From Chloroflexota bacterium (GTDB taxonomy: Bacteria; Chloroflexota; Anaerolineae; UBA4142): a stretch of DNA of 20,210 nt. Under the pieces are notes generated by a model. It was not told the DNA's origin and did no database searches. It saw nothing but the letters and a program-made list of their open reading frames with translations. Every line of letters starts with the position of its first letter. Within the stretch, counting starts at the first letter, position 1. The stretch is from the NCBI GenBank assembly GCA_016199405.1, contig JACQGS010000210.1:1-20210 (forward strand), read 5' to 3'. Positions 1 to 7,046 of this stretch are shown here, piece after piece. The position numbers and the translations under genes were made by a program.

Positions 1-63
1 ACCACGCACCACGCACCACGTACCACGCAATACGCACCTCCGACTTCCAACATCCAACCTCCA
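1..63. repeat. Degenerate heptanucleotide tandem array (9 units)
   Basis: The first 63 bases divide without gap into nine 7-base units. The first five are of the type ACCACGC/AATACGC and the last four of the type ACCTCCG/ACATCCA. The array ends directly before the ftsK promoter region and continues to the window edge, so it may extend further left. Heptameric short tandem repeats of this sort are known from filamentous cyanobacteria (STRR); their function is unknown. Confidence 0.75.
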
Positions 64-92
64 TTTTCCTATGACCCAACTTGTTGTATAAT
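64..92 (+). promoter_or_regulatory. Candidate sigma-70-type promoter of ftsK
   Basis: A perfect TATAAT hexamer lies at 87-92. With a 17-base spacer the -35 position falls on TTTTCC (64-69), a poor match to TTGACA. Transcription would start near 99, about 18 bases before the chosen ATG at 117, which leaves room for the GGGA/GGAG ribosome site at 108-112. The -10 is convincing; the -35 is weak. Confidence 0.5.
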
Positions 93-116
93 ACAAATGT
101 TCATATAGGGAGAATG

Positions 117-2513
117 ATGGCAGAACGTAAACCGCGCGCAACTGCACGCCAAGCCAAAGCCCCGCCGCCGCTTCCCAAGCCCCGCATCAAACTCGATCCG
201 GATCGCTTGGAAGAGATCATTGCGATTTTGATGATTATCGTCGGCGCGCTCACCGCGCTCGGCGCGCTGAATCTGAGCGGCGGCTTTTTGCTCGGCGGCT
301 GGGTCGCGTTGCTGCAAACGCTTTTAGGTTGGGGCATTTATCTCGCGCCCATTTTATTTCTCGCGCTCGGCGTGTGGCTCTTTCTCGACGCGCTCGATAA
401 AACGTGGAACGTCGGCTGGGAACGCCCCATTGGTATCGGACTGGCTTATCTCATCTTGCTCGCGATTCTTCATTGGGTCAGCGCGTTTTCAAATCCGCTG
501 CAGCCGCCAGCGGGCTTGCAAGGCGGCGGCATCGCCGGCTGGTTGATCGCGTCGTTGTTGATTGGCGCGTTTGGCGCGGTCGGCGCCTTCATCGCGCTGA
601 TTGCGGCGACTTTCATCGCGCTGATTTTATTATTCAATATTTCATTGCCGGAATTATTCCGCCGCGGCGTTTATCTCGCGCGCATTCTGTCGCATTTGCC
701 GCAAGAAATTCAACAGCTCGGCAAGAAAGCCGCGCCCGCGCCGCAGCCCCCAACGCGAACACCAATGCCGACGATGCGCGCGAGCACGATGCCTGCGCGC
801 GAGAGTACGCCCGCCTCTCCGCTTCGAGCCCATCTTGAGCGAAGCGAAGGAAAAGAGGATACCGGTGAAGTCGCGCGGCCGGTCGCGGCGCGGATTATCG
901 GCGGCAGCGCGGCAAATTCGCTCGCGCCGTCGCCGGCAATCCAACGCGAATGGCGGTTGCCGGAATGGCAAACTTTTTTGGAAGACAGCATCGAGCCGAA
1001 TATCAATCAGCAAGAAATCCGCAATCGTGTCCGCGTGATCGAAGAAACGCTTTCGCATTTTGGCGTGCCGGCGAAAGTGATCGAGGTGAATCAAGGACCG
1101 TCGATCACGCAGTTTGGCGTCGAGCCGGGCTTTATCGAGCAAAAGGGCGTGGACGGCAAGGCGCATCGCGTCAAAGTCAAAGTCAGCCGCATCAGCGCGC
1201 TGCAGCACGATTTGGAACTGGCGCTTGCCGCGTCGCCGCTCCGCATCGAAGCGCCCGTGCCGGGACGCAGCGTCGTCGGCATCGAAGTGCCTAATTCCAA
1301 AGTCACGATGGTGAGTCTCAAGAGCGTGATGGATTCCGAACCGTTCAAGGGAATGAAATCCAAATTAAAGATCGCGTTGGGGCAAGACGTTTCGGGCCAG
1401 CCCGTCAGCGCGAGTTTGGAAACGATGCCGCATCTCTTGATCGCCGGCGCCACCGGCTCCGGCAAATCGGTTTGCATCAACGCGGTGATCGCGTGCTTGC
1501 TATGCAACACCACGCCCGCCGAATTGCAAATGGTGATGATTGATCCCAAACGCGTCGAGCTGGTGAATTTCAACGGCATTCCGCATCTCAATCAGCGCAA
1601 CGTCGTCGTCGAAGTGCAGGACGCGGTCGGCTCGCTCAAGCAAGCCGTCGCGGAAATGGATCGGCGTTTTACGATTTTCGCCAAGCACGGCGCGCGCAAT
1701 ATTGAGATTTACAATCACATGATCGAGGGCAAAACCGGCGAAGCGAAACTGCCGTACCTCATCGTGATTGTGGACGAACTCGCGGATTTGATGATGGTCG
1801 CCGCCGATGACGTGGAACGCGCGATCACGCGCCTCGCGCAGATGGCGCGCGCGACCGGCATTCATCTCATTCTCGCGACGCAACGCCCCTCGGTCGATGT
1901 CGTCACCGGCTTGATCAAAGCGAATTTTCCATCGCGCATCTCGTTCGCGGTCACGAGTCAGGTGGATTCACGCGTGGTGCTCGACGCGCAAGGCGCGGAA
2001 AAACTGTTGGGCCGCGGCGATATGCTGTACATGGCAAGCGATTCATCGAAGCTGGTTCGGCTGCAGGGCTGTTACGTTTCCGATCACGAATTGGAAAAGA
2101 TCGTCACGTATTGGAAGGATCTCGCGCCCCCGTTGCCGGAGCCGGAACGTCCGCGCCCGGAAATGCCAATCGGCAAAGTCACACAAACCACGTTGTGGGG
2201 CGGCGAAGTGCCAATGCCCAAAGCCAAAGACGCGGAGGACGATTTGTTGCCGCAAGCATTGGATATCGTGAAAGCGAGCCAGAAAGCTTCGACCTCGCTG
2301 TTACAGCGTAAATTACGCATCGGTTATTCGCGCGCGGCGCGTTTGATGGAACTCTTGGAAGAAAAAGGTTACGTGGGTCCGGACGAAGGTCCCACGAAGG
2401 GGCGCGCGGTGAAAGCGCCCGCGGCGCCGGCAACCGCGCGCCGCGAATTCGTAGACGACGATGAGTTTAAAAATTTTTCGGATGAGGACTGGGAGGAATT
2501 GGACAAGGATTGA
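117..2513 (+). CDS. ftsK: FtsK/SpoIIIE-family DNA translocase
   Basis: Membrane-anchored, ATP-driven double-stranded DNA pump that clears and aligns chromosome termini at the division septum. From ATG 117 the protein has 798 residues: four or five hydrophobic helices in about residues 33-190, a Pro/Ala-rich linker, then the motor with Walker A GATGSGKS at about 444-451, Walker B LIVIVDELADL, the conserved LATQRPSVDVVTG segment, and a C-terminal gamma winged helix (RAARLMELLEEKGYVGP). The reading frame is open from TTG 81, but that codon lies upstream of the TATAAT box and would not be transcribed from it. ATG 117 has GGAG four bases upstream, while ATG 114 is too close to it. The linker contains a repeat-like peptide (LERSEG). 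The acidic C-terminal tail is unremarkable. This is the housekeeping FtsK, distinct from the type VII-like motor further right. Confidence 0.95.
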   Translation: MAERKPRATARQAKAPPPLPKPRIKLDPDRLEEIIAILMIIVGALTALGALNLSGGFLLGGWVALLQTLLGWGIYLAPILFLALGVWLFLDALDKTWNVGWERPIGIGLAYLILLAILHWVSAFSNPLQPPAGLQGGGIAGWLIASLLIGAFGAVGAFIALIAATFIALILLFNISLPELFRRGVYLARILSHLPQEIQQLGKKAAPAPQPPTRTPMPTMRASTMPARESTPASPLRAHLERSEGKEDTGEVARPVAARIIGGSAANSLAPSPAIQREWRLPEWQTFLEDSIEPNINQQEIRNRVRVIEETLSHFGVPAKVIEVNQGPSITQFGVEPGFIEQKGVDGKAHRVKVKVSRISALQHDLELALAASPLRIEAPVPGRSVVGIEVPNSKVTMVSLKSVMDSEPFKGMKSKLKIALGQDVSGQPVSASLETMPHLLIAGATGSGKSVCINAVIACLLCNTTPAELQMVMIDPKRVELVNFNGIPHLNQRNVVVEVQDAVGSLKQAVAEMDRRFTIFAKHGARNIEIYNHMIEGKTGEAKLPYLIVIVDELADLMMVAADDVERAITRLAQMARATGIHLILATQRPSVDVVTGLIKANFPSRISFAVTSQVDSRVVLDAQGAEKLLGRGDMLYMASDSSKLVRLQGCYVSDHELEKIVTYWKDLAPPLPEPERPRPEMPIGKVTQTTLWGGEVPMPKAKDAEDDLLPQALDIVKASQKASTSLLQRKLRIGYSRAARLMELLEEKGYVGPDEGPTKGRAVKAPAAPATARREFVDDDEFKNFSDEDWEELDKD
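833..851. repeat. Remnant of a 'TGAGCGAAGCGAAG' dispersed repeat inside ftsK
   Basis: The string CTTGAGCGAAGCGAAGG matches the core of a dispersed bacterial repeat usually found between genes (form TCATTCTGAGCGAAGCGAAG). Here it is read in frame as LERSEG within the low-complexity linker of FtsK between the membrane segment and the motor. The match is short, so chance is possible. Confidence 0.4.
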
Positions 2514-2568
2514 AAATAATGGTAAATTGCAAATCGCTGATTGAGCGACGCAAGCCAATTCGATGCGG

Positions 2569-2610
2569 CTATCCCATCTTGGCTATCCGCCATTTGCCAT
2601 ATTCTCCATT
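2569..2610. repeat. Possible weak heptamer array upstream of the first lipoprotein gene
   Basis: The 110-base gap between ftsK and the lipoprotein gene contains related 7-base words in register (CTATCCC, CTATCCG, CCATTTG, CCATATT, CTCCATT). The register is poorer than in the array at 1-63. No T-tailed hairpin terminator for ftsK is visible in this gap. Confidence 0.3.
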
Positions 2611-2623
2611 GAGGTAGACATTC

Positions 2624-3742
2624 ATGAAACTCAAATCTTTTTTTCTTTTCGCGCTCATTCTTCTTGCGCTCGGCGTGATCGGATGCCAAGCCACACCGAC
2701 GCCAACCCCGCGTCCAACCGTCGCGCCGCCGCCAACCGTTGTCCCGCTTCCGACGATTACCTCAACCCGCGTTCCGGTCACCAACACCCCTGCCGCCACT
2801 GCCACCGCAACGCAAGTGCGCGCGACGCTAACGCCGACGCGCACGCCGGTACTTGAGACACCGACTCCGGAGCCCACTGCGACGCCGGCGAAACCATCGG
2901 GTCCTACCGGCAGTGTTTTATTCTTCACCAAAGGTACGGATGGAAACGGACGCCTTTTCTACGTCAAACCCGATAACAATCAAGTGACGCCGTTCCTCGC
3001 GGTCGGCTCGACCGCAATGGACCTCGCGCTCGACGGCTTTGGCACGAACGCGCATTTCGGTGAATTTTCCACCGTGCCGATCGGCGCGAAATTCGCTTTC
3101 GTTCATGGCGATAGTTTCAAATCGGATATATTGCGCATCATCGATGTGAAATCGAGTGTCACGCGTGACATTCACGCCGATGGTGGTATCTCCAGTCCCA
3201 CATGGTCGCCGGACGGCAAGCGCATCGCGTTTATTCGGTTCACGACCGATCGCCGGACGTGGGCAATCAGTATCATGAACGAAGATGGCTCCAGCCGAGC
3301 CGATATTCGGACCAACACTTCGGGCGAGCAGTATCGCGGTGGTTTGTCGTGGTCCAAACTCAACCAACTCACCTTCGCCATGAATTCCGGCGGCGCGCCG
3401 GACGTTTACACGCTCTTCACCGACGGCGGCTCGTTGAGAAATCTCACCAACAATCCCGCCGAAGACACTACGCCGGTGTGGAGTCCGGATGGAACCAAGA
3501 TCGTTTTTGTCTCGCAGCGTGACGGCTTGCCGCAAATTTATATCATGAACGCGGACGGCACCGGCTTACGACGCCTCAGCGATGGCACCAGCCGCGATTT
3601 TTCGCCGACGTGGTCGCCCGAAGGCAACTGGATCGGGTTTGCCTCGACGCGAAATTTCTCAACCGATATTTACATGATGGATTTCAACGGCGCCAATTTG
3701 AAACGTCTCGCCAACGGCGATCATCCCGTCTGGTCGCGTTAG
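2624..3742 (+). CDS. Lipoprotein with PD40/TolB-like beta-propeller
   Basis: Predicted surface lipoprotein of 372 residues; the ligand is unknown. A lipoprotein signal peptide ends in the lipobox VIGC with Cys21 as the lipid-modified residue. A Thr/Pro-rich spacer follows (about 22-95), as is common in proteins displayed on monoderm surfaces. The rest is a propeller built of PD40-type blades, with repeated motifs such as SPTWSPDGKRIAF, PVWSPDGTKIVF and PTWSPEGNWIGF, and the IYIMNADGTG strand. The ATG is preceded by GAGGT about nine bases upstream. It is followed by a strong terminator and then by a close paralogue, so the pair arose by tandem duplication. TolB itself is periplasmic and works with Pal; nothing here suggests a Tol-Pal system. 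No catalytic residues are recognised. Confidence 0.85.
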   Translation: MKLKSFFLFALILLALGVIGCQATPTPTPRPTVAPPPTVVPLPTITSTRVPVTNTPAATATATQVRATLTPTRTPVLETPTPEPTATPAKPSGPTGSVLFFTKGTDGNGRLFYVKPDNNQVTPFLAVGSTAMDLALDGFGTNAHFGEFSTVPIGAKFAFVHGDSFKSDILRIIDVKSSVTRDIHADGGISSPTWSPDGKRIAFIRFTTDRRTWAISIMNEDGSSRADIRTNTSGEQYRGGLSWSKLNQLTFAMNSGGAPDVYTLFTDGGSLRNLTNNPAEDTTPVWSPDGTKIVFVSQRDGLPQIYIMNADGTGLRRLSDGTSRDFSPTWSPEGNWIGFASTRNFSTDIYMMDFNGANLKRLANGDHPVWSR

Positions 3743-3759
3743 ACTTACGCAATGAACGA

Positions 3760-3795
3760 GGGCGTTCGCGTCAAATGACGTGAACGCCCTTTTTT
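3760..3795 (+). terminator. Rho-independent terminator
   Basis: Two 14-base arms (3760-3773 and 3776-3789, beginning GGGCGTTC and ending GAACGCCC) pair with one mismatch and are followed by six T residues (3790-3795). It lies 18 bases after the stop codon of the first lipoprotein gene and separates it transcriptionally from the downstream paralogue. Confidence 0.92.
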
Positions 3796-3839
3796 AGTTG
3801 CGACTCGCCCAAGAACAATCTGCCCTTTGGAGAGAATGG

Positions 3840-4970
3840 ATGCTTACTAAATTATTCCCGATTTTTCTTTTCGCTGCCCTCGCGCTATTGGTTTCGGCAT
3901 GTGGACCGCTCGCGACGGCAACCCCGCGCGCGACTCTTACCGCCGCGCCGGCAACGGTCACGCTGCCGACGATCACGCCGACGCGTAATCCGGCAACGCC
4001 AACTTTGATCCCCACCGCGACGCCCAACATCAGTCCCACGCCGACCAAGCCGAGCGCGACGCCGACCCGTACGCGCGCGGCAACGACACCGGCGCGTCCC
4101 ACCGCGACCGCGACGAAACCGCCCGCGCCGAAAGGCAGCATCGCGTATCACGTCCGCAAAGACGGCGTGGATCGATTGTACTTTGCAAATTTGGAAAGTG
4201 GAACGAACACGGCGCTCTTGGAATTGGGACCGTCAATGGATTTTGCGCAAAACACGAACGCGCATTTCGCTGAATTTTCGCCGGACGGGTCCAAGCTCGC
4301 CTATATTTTTTCCGGTCAACTTTTCCAACCGGACGTGCTCACGGTGATGGATTTGCGAACCGGCATCAAGACGCCGATCTTTTCGTCCGAGGGCGGCGGC
4401 GGCGGATTATCGGGTCCGACATGGTCGCCGGATGGCAAACGCGTCGCCGTCATTCGCATGGCGGCGAATCAGCGCAATTGGGGCATTCATCTCGTCAACG
4501 CCGATGCGACCGGCACGCAAGTGGATTTGCGCGTGACGAATCAAGGCGAGCAATATCGCGGCGGCATTTCGTGGTCGCGGCAGGACGTTTTGACGCTCGC
4601 GGTCAATACGACCGGCGCGAGCGATGTGTATAAATTATTTGTGGATGGTGGCGGCTTTCAGAATCTGACCAATCATCCAGCCGATGATAGCACGCCGGTC
4701 TGGAGTCCGGACGGAAAACAAATCGTGTTTACGTCGACGCGCGAGGGACGCGCGCAGATTTATGTGATGAATGCGGATGGGACCGGCTTGCGGCGCGTGG
4801 GCGATTCGCCGTTTGCGGATTTCTCGCCGATCTGGGCGCCGGACGGCAATTGGATTGCGTTCGCTTCCACGCGCGAGAATTCAACCGATGTCTACATCAT
4901 GGATTTGCGCGGCACAAACGTCCGCCGCATTACGACCGGCGGCGGCGATCACCCGCTCTGGTCGCGATAA
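3840..4970 (+). CDS. Lipoprotein with PD40/TolB-like beta-propeller (paralogue)
   Basis: Second copy of the preceding lipoprotein, 376 residues from ATG 3840. GGAG at 3829-3832 supports this start. An in-frame TTG at 3798 would add 14 residues that overlap the end of the terminator region and spoil the signal peptide. The lipobox is VSAC with Cys21. A Thr/Pro/Ala spacer reaches about residue 98, followed by PD40 blades (GPTWSPDGKRVAV, PVWSPDGKQIVF, PIWAPDGNWIAF). The order of blades and connecting phrases (TNAHFAEFS, GEQYRGGISWS, DVYKLFVDGG) matches the upstream protein throughout, so the two are full-length tandem duplicates with diverged linkers. It probably has its own promoter, since a terminator precedes it, but none was recognised. 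Confidence 0.85.
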   Translation: MLTKLFPIFLFAALALLVSACGPLATATPRATLTAAPATVTLPTITPTRNPATPTLIPTATPNISPTPTKPSATPTRTRAATTPARPTATATKPPAPKGSIAYHVRKDGVDRLYFANLESGTNTALLELGPSMDFAQNTNAHFAEFSPDGSKLAYIFSGQLFQPDVLTVMDLRTGIKTPIFSSEGGGGGLSGPTWSPDGKRVAVIRMAANQRNWGIHLVNADATGTQVDLRVTNQGEQYRGGISWSRQDVLTLAVNTTGASDVYKLFVDGGGFQNLTNHPADDSTPVWSPDGKQIVFTSTREGRAQIYVMNADGTGLRRVGDSPFADFSPIWAPDGNWIAFASTRENSTDVYIMDLRGTNVRRITTGGGDHPLWSR

Positions 4971-4973
4971 TGT

Positions 4974-5051
4974 AGGGGCGACCCTCGTGGTCGCCCTCCT
5001 TCTTCATGGTCGCCTCCTTCTTCGGTCGCCCTCCTTCGGTCGCCCTCTTTC
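4974..5051. repeat. GGTCGCC repeat cluster with a palindromic head
   Basis: Just after the lipoprotein stop codon is GGGCGACC-ctcgt-GGTCGCCC (4976-4996), a perfect 8-base hairpin of the widespread AGGGGCGACC...GGTCGCCC type. From 4989 the word GGTCGCC(C)TCCTTC is repeated four times in tandem with shortening ends (starts at 4989, 5008, 5024 and 5038). It fills the gap between two convergent genes and could act as a bidirectional end signal, but it has no T-tract. Confidence 0.75.
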
Positions 5052-5054
5052 GCG

Positions 5055-5903
5055 TCACCTCCGCCGATGCAATCCAAAAATCCGCGCGAGTGCGAAATCT
5101 TTCGCCCAATCCGGAATGAACAGCAAGAGGGGCCACACGATCCACGCGTCAAGCGTCGCCTGATAACGCGGGCGCGGGAAGCGCGCGGAAATCGCGCGAT
5201 GAATCACGCGCGCGACCGTTTCCGGCGCGGAGCCCAAGCTGCCGACGCCAATCGCTTCGCGAATTCCGCCGCCGGTTTTCAAATACGCGCGATACGCCGA
5301 GTTCGGATTCAGGCGAAAGCGCGCGAGATTTCTTTCCGCGTTCTCGGCAAACTTCGTCAATACGCCGCCCGGCTCGACCACACTCACGTGAATTCCCCAC
5401 GGCTTGAGTTCCAGGCGCAACGCGTCGCTGATCGCCTCCAGCGCGTATTTGCTGCCGCAATACAAACCCCCAAACGGAAACGCCAAGCGACCGACGACCG
5501 AACCGACGTTGACGATTCTGCCGGCATTTTGCTTTCGCATTTGCGGGATCACCAATTGCGCCAGATGCAACGCGCCAAATAAATTCGTTTCAAATTGCGC
5601 GCGCATTTCTGCCAGCGTCACTTCGGCAAGCGGTCCGGCTTGGCTGTACGCCGCGTTGTTCACGAGCGCGTCAATTCGACCGGCGCGGCGCACCACCTGC
5701 TCCACCGCGTCGATGCGCGATTTTTCATCCGCGACATCGAGCGGCAGAATATAAATTTGCTCGCTTTGCAAATCGCGCAGCGTTTCGATTCGCCGCGCGG
5801 TTGCGAACACGCGCCAGCCGCGCGCGGCGCAGTAGATCGCGGCGGCGCGCCCAATGCCGCTGGAACAACCCGTGATGAGAACGGTCGGAAGATTCGATGC
5901 CAT
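5055..5903 (-). CDS. SDR-family NAD(P)-dependent oxidoreductase
   Basis: Classical short-chain dehydrogenase/reductase of 282 residues; the substrate cannot be deduced. The Rossmann nucleotide motif TGCSSGIG is at 11-18, a structural NNAA at 81-84, the catalytic serine S134 (NVGSVVG), and the YxxxK pair Y147/K151, followed by the usual EPGG segment. The basic residues in TARR after the second beta strand would favour NADP(H); this is inference. The ATG is preceded by an AGGGA site. It lies downstream of ilvE on the same strand, but a palindromic heptamer repeat with a T-run separates them. The C-terminus (about 240-282) is longer than in minimal SDRs and ends in basic residues. Confidence 0.9.
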   Translation of the reverse strand: MASNLPTVLITGCSSGIGRAAAIYCAARGWRVFATARRIETLRDLQSEQIYILPLDVADEKSRIDAVEQVVRRAGRIDALVNNAAYSQAGPLAEVTLAEMRAQFETNLFGALHLAQLVIPQMRKQNAGRIVNVGSVVGRLAFPFGGLYCGSKYALEAISDALRLELKPWGIHVSVVEPGGVLTKFAENAERNLARFRLNPNSAYRAYLKTGGGIREAIGVGSLGSAPETVARVIHRAISARFPRPRYQATLDAWIVWPLLLFIPDWAKDFALARIFGLHRRR

Positions 5904-5930
5904 TTTTCCCTTGCCTCGCCGGGGGAGATG

Positions 5931-5972
5931 AAAAAATTACGCAATACGTATTGCGTGATACGTATTGCGTAA
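5931..5972 (-). terminator. Palindromic heptamer array, terminator-like
   Basis: Five 7-base units (types AATACGT and ATTGCGT) fill 5936-5970. They form a perfect 12-base inverted repeat (5937-5948 with 5961-5972) around a 12-base spacer. On the minus strand the second arm is followed by six T residues, so it could end ilvE transcription. The plus strand also ends in an A/T run. The stem is only moderately GC-rich, so terminator function is uncertain; the repeat itself is clear. Confidence 0.6.
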
Positions 5973-6000
5973 AAAACTTTTCGCCGTGAAAATTTCGCGC

Positions 6001-6924
6001 CTACACTTCCGTCCGCCATTCTGGACATTGCGGATCAATCCCGCGCACCAAATCGTGATAGATTGATTCGATCCGTTTTGTGATCGGTCCCATTTCGCCG
6101 GTGCCGACCGGCAATCGATCGACCGAAACAATTGGCGTGATCTCCGCGCCGGTGCCGCACATGAACGCTTCCTGCGCGACGTACAGCTCGGTGCGATCCA
6201 TTTCGCGTTCGACGACCTCGATGCCCAACACATTGCGGCACAATTCGATCAGCGTTTCGCGCGTGATGCTTTCCAGAATGCCGCTCGTCACGGAAGGCGT
6301 GATCAATTTGCCGGCGCGGACGATCATCAGACACGCGCCCGGTCCCTCGGAGACTTTGCCGTTCGAGTTGAGAAAGAGCGCGGAATCGTAGCCGTTGCGC
6401 CGCGCCTCTTCGGACGCGAGCCGCGAATTCAAATAATTGGCGGATGCTTTGACGCGCGGCGGCATCACGTTGTCCGCAATGCGCGACCACGAACTGACGC
6501 ACGCGTGATTCACCTTGCCGCTTTTCAACCGCGACGCCCACGGCGTTGTATTGATCACGATCCGCGCGACATCTCCCGGCGCGGAACCGAACAGCGCCGA
6601 TTCAATGAACGCGAGCGGACGAATGTACGTATCCTCTTTGTATTCATTCGCGCGCACGAGTTCGACCAAGCCGCGTTTGATCTCGGCATTGGAAGTTTTT
6701 TGCGTCATTCGCATCAAGCGAATGGATTGAGCAAAGCGCTCCAAATGCGCGTCGAGGCGAAAGACGTACAATTTTTTCCGGTCCGCATTCCAATACGCGC
6801 GAATGCCCTCGAATACCGATGACACGCCGCCGGTACCTACCTGCGACATGTGAATCGTTGCCTCGTTCCACGGCCTCATTTTGCCGTCCACCCAAACGTA
6901 TTTCGGATCCATATTGTCTGCCAC
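6001..6924 (-). CDS. ilvE: Branched-chain-amino-acid aminotransferase
   Basis: PLP-dependent fold-type IV transaminase that interconverts leucine, isoleucine and valine with their 2-oxo acids using 2-oxoglutarate/glutamate. Length 307, typical of the family. The substrate loop EGIRAYWN is near residue 39, the PLP-binding lysine is K159 in VKASANYLNSRLA, and the family signature EARRNGYDSALFLNSNGKVSEGPG follows, then the phosphate-binding TSGILESITRETL. Translation starts at GTG 6924: an AGGAGG site (6931-6936) lies six bases upstream, whereas the in-frame ATG at 6912 has none. A mobile palindromic repeat sits immediately upstream, between the gene and the end of the cinA-like gene. Confidence 0.95.
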   Translation of the reverse strand: MADNMDPKYVWVDGKMRPWNEATIHMSQVGTGGVSSVFEGIRAYWNADRKKLYVFRLDAHLERFAQSIRLMRMTQKTSNAEIKRGLVELVRANEYKEDTYIRPLAFIESALFGSAPGDVARIVINTTPWASRLKSGKVNHACVSSWSRIADNVMPPRVKASANYLNSRLASEEARRNGYDSALFLNSNGKVSEGPGACLMIVRAGKLITPSVTSGILESITRETLIELCRNVLGIEVVEREMDRTELYVAQEAFMCGTGAEITPIVSVDRLPVGTGEMGPITKRIESIYHDLVRGIDPQCPEWRTEV

Positions 6925-6947
6925 GAAATGCCTCCTTGACGAGTTGC

Positions 6948-7039
6948 GTCATTGCGAGGAGGCGTTCGTTGCCGACGAAGCAATCTCCACATTGCAACTT
7001 GGGGATTGCTTCGCCGCAAAGTGCGCGGCTCGCAATGAC
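6948..7039. repeat. Palindromic GTCATTGCGAG element (MITE-like, 92 bp)
   Basis: Perfect 11-base terminal inverted repeats, GTCATTGCGAG (6948-6958) and CTCGCAATGAC (7029-7039), enclose a second, inner palindrome (GACGAAGCAATCTCC against GGGGATTGCTTCG). This layout matches a dispersed repeat seen in many unrelated bacterial genomes, including Chloroflexota. No transposase is encoded. It fills most of the gap between ilvE and the cinA-like gene. Confidence 0.85.
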
Positions 7040-7046
7040 AATTCGC

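Noticed and set aside
1..63. CRISPR array
   Set aside because: Units are 7 bases, contiguous and degenerate, with no spacers and no cas genes in the window.
81..116. TTG 81 or ATG 114 as the ftsK start
   Set aside because: TTG 81 lies upstream of the TATAAT box, and ATG 114 is too close to the GGAG site; ATG 117 has proper spacing.
2624..4970. TolB of a Tol-Pal system
   Set aside because: Both are lipoproteins with Thr/Pro linkers, no tolQRA/pal genes are nearby, and PD40 propellers are common outside TolB.
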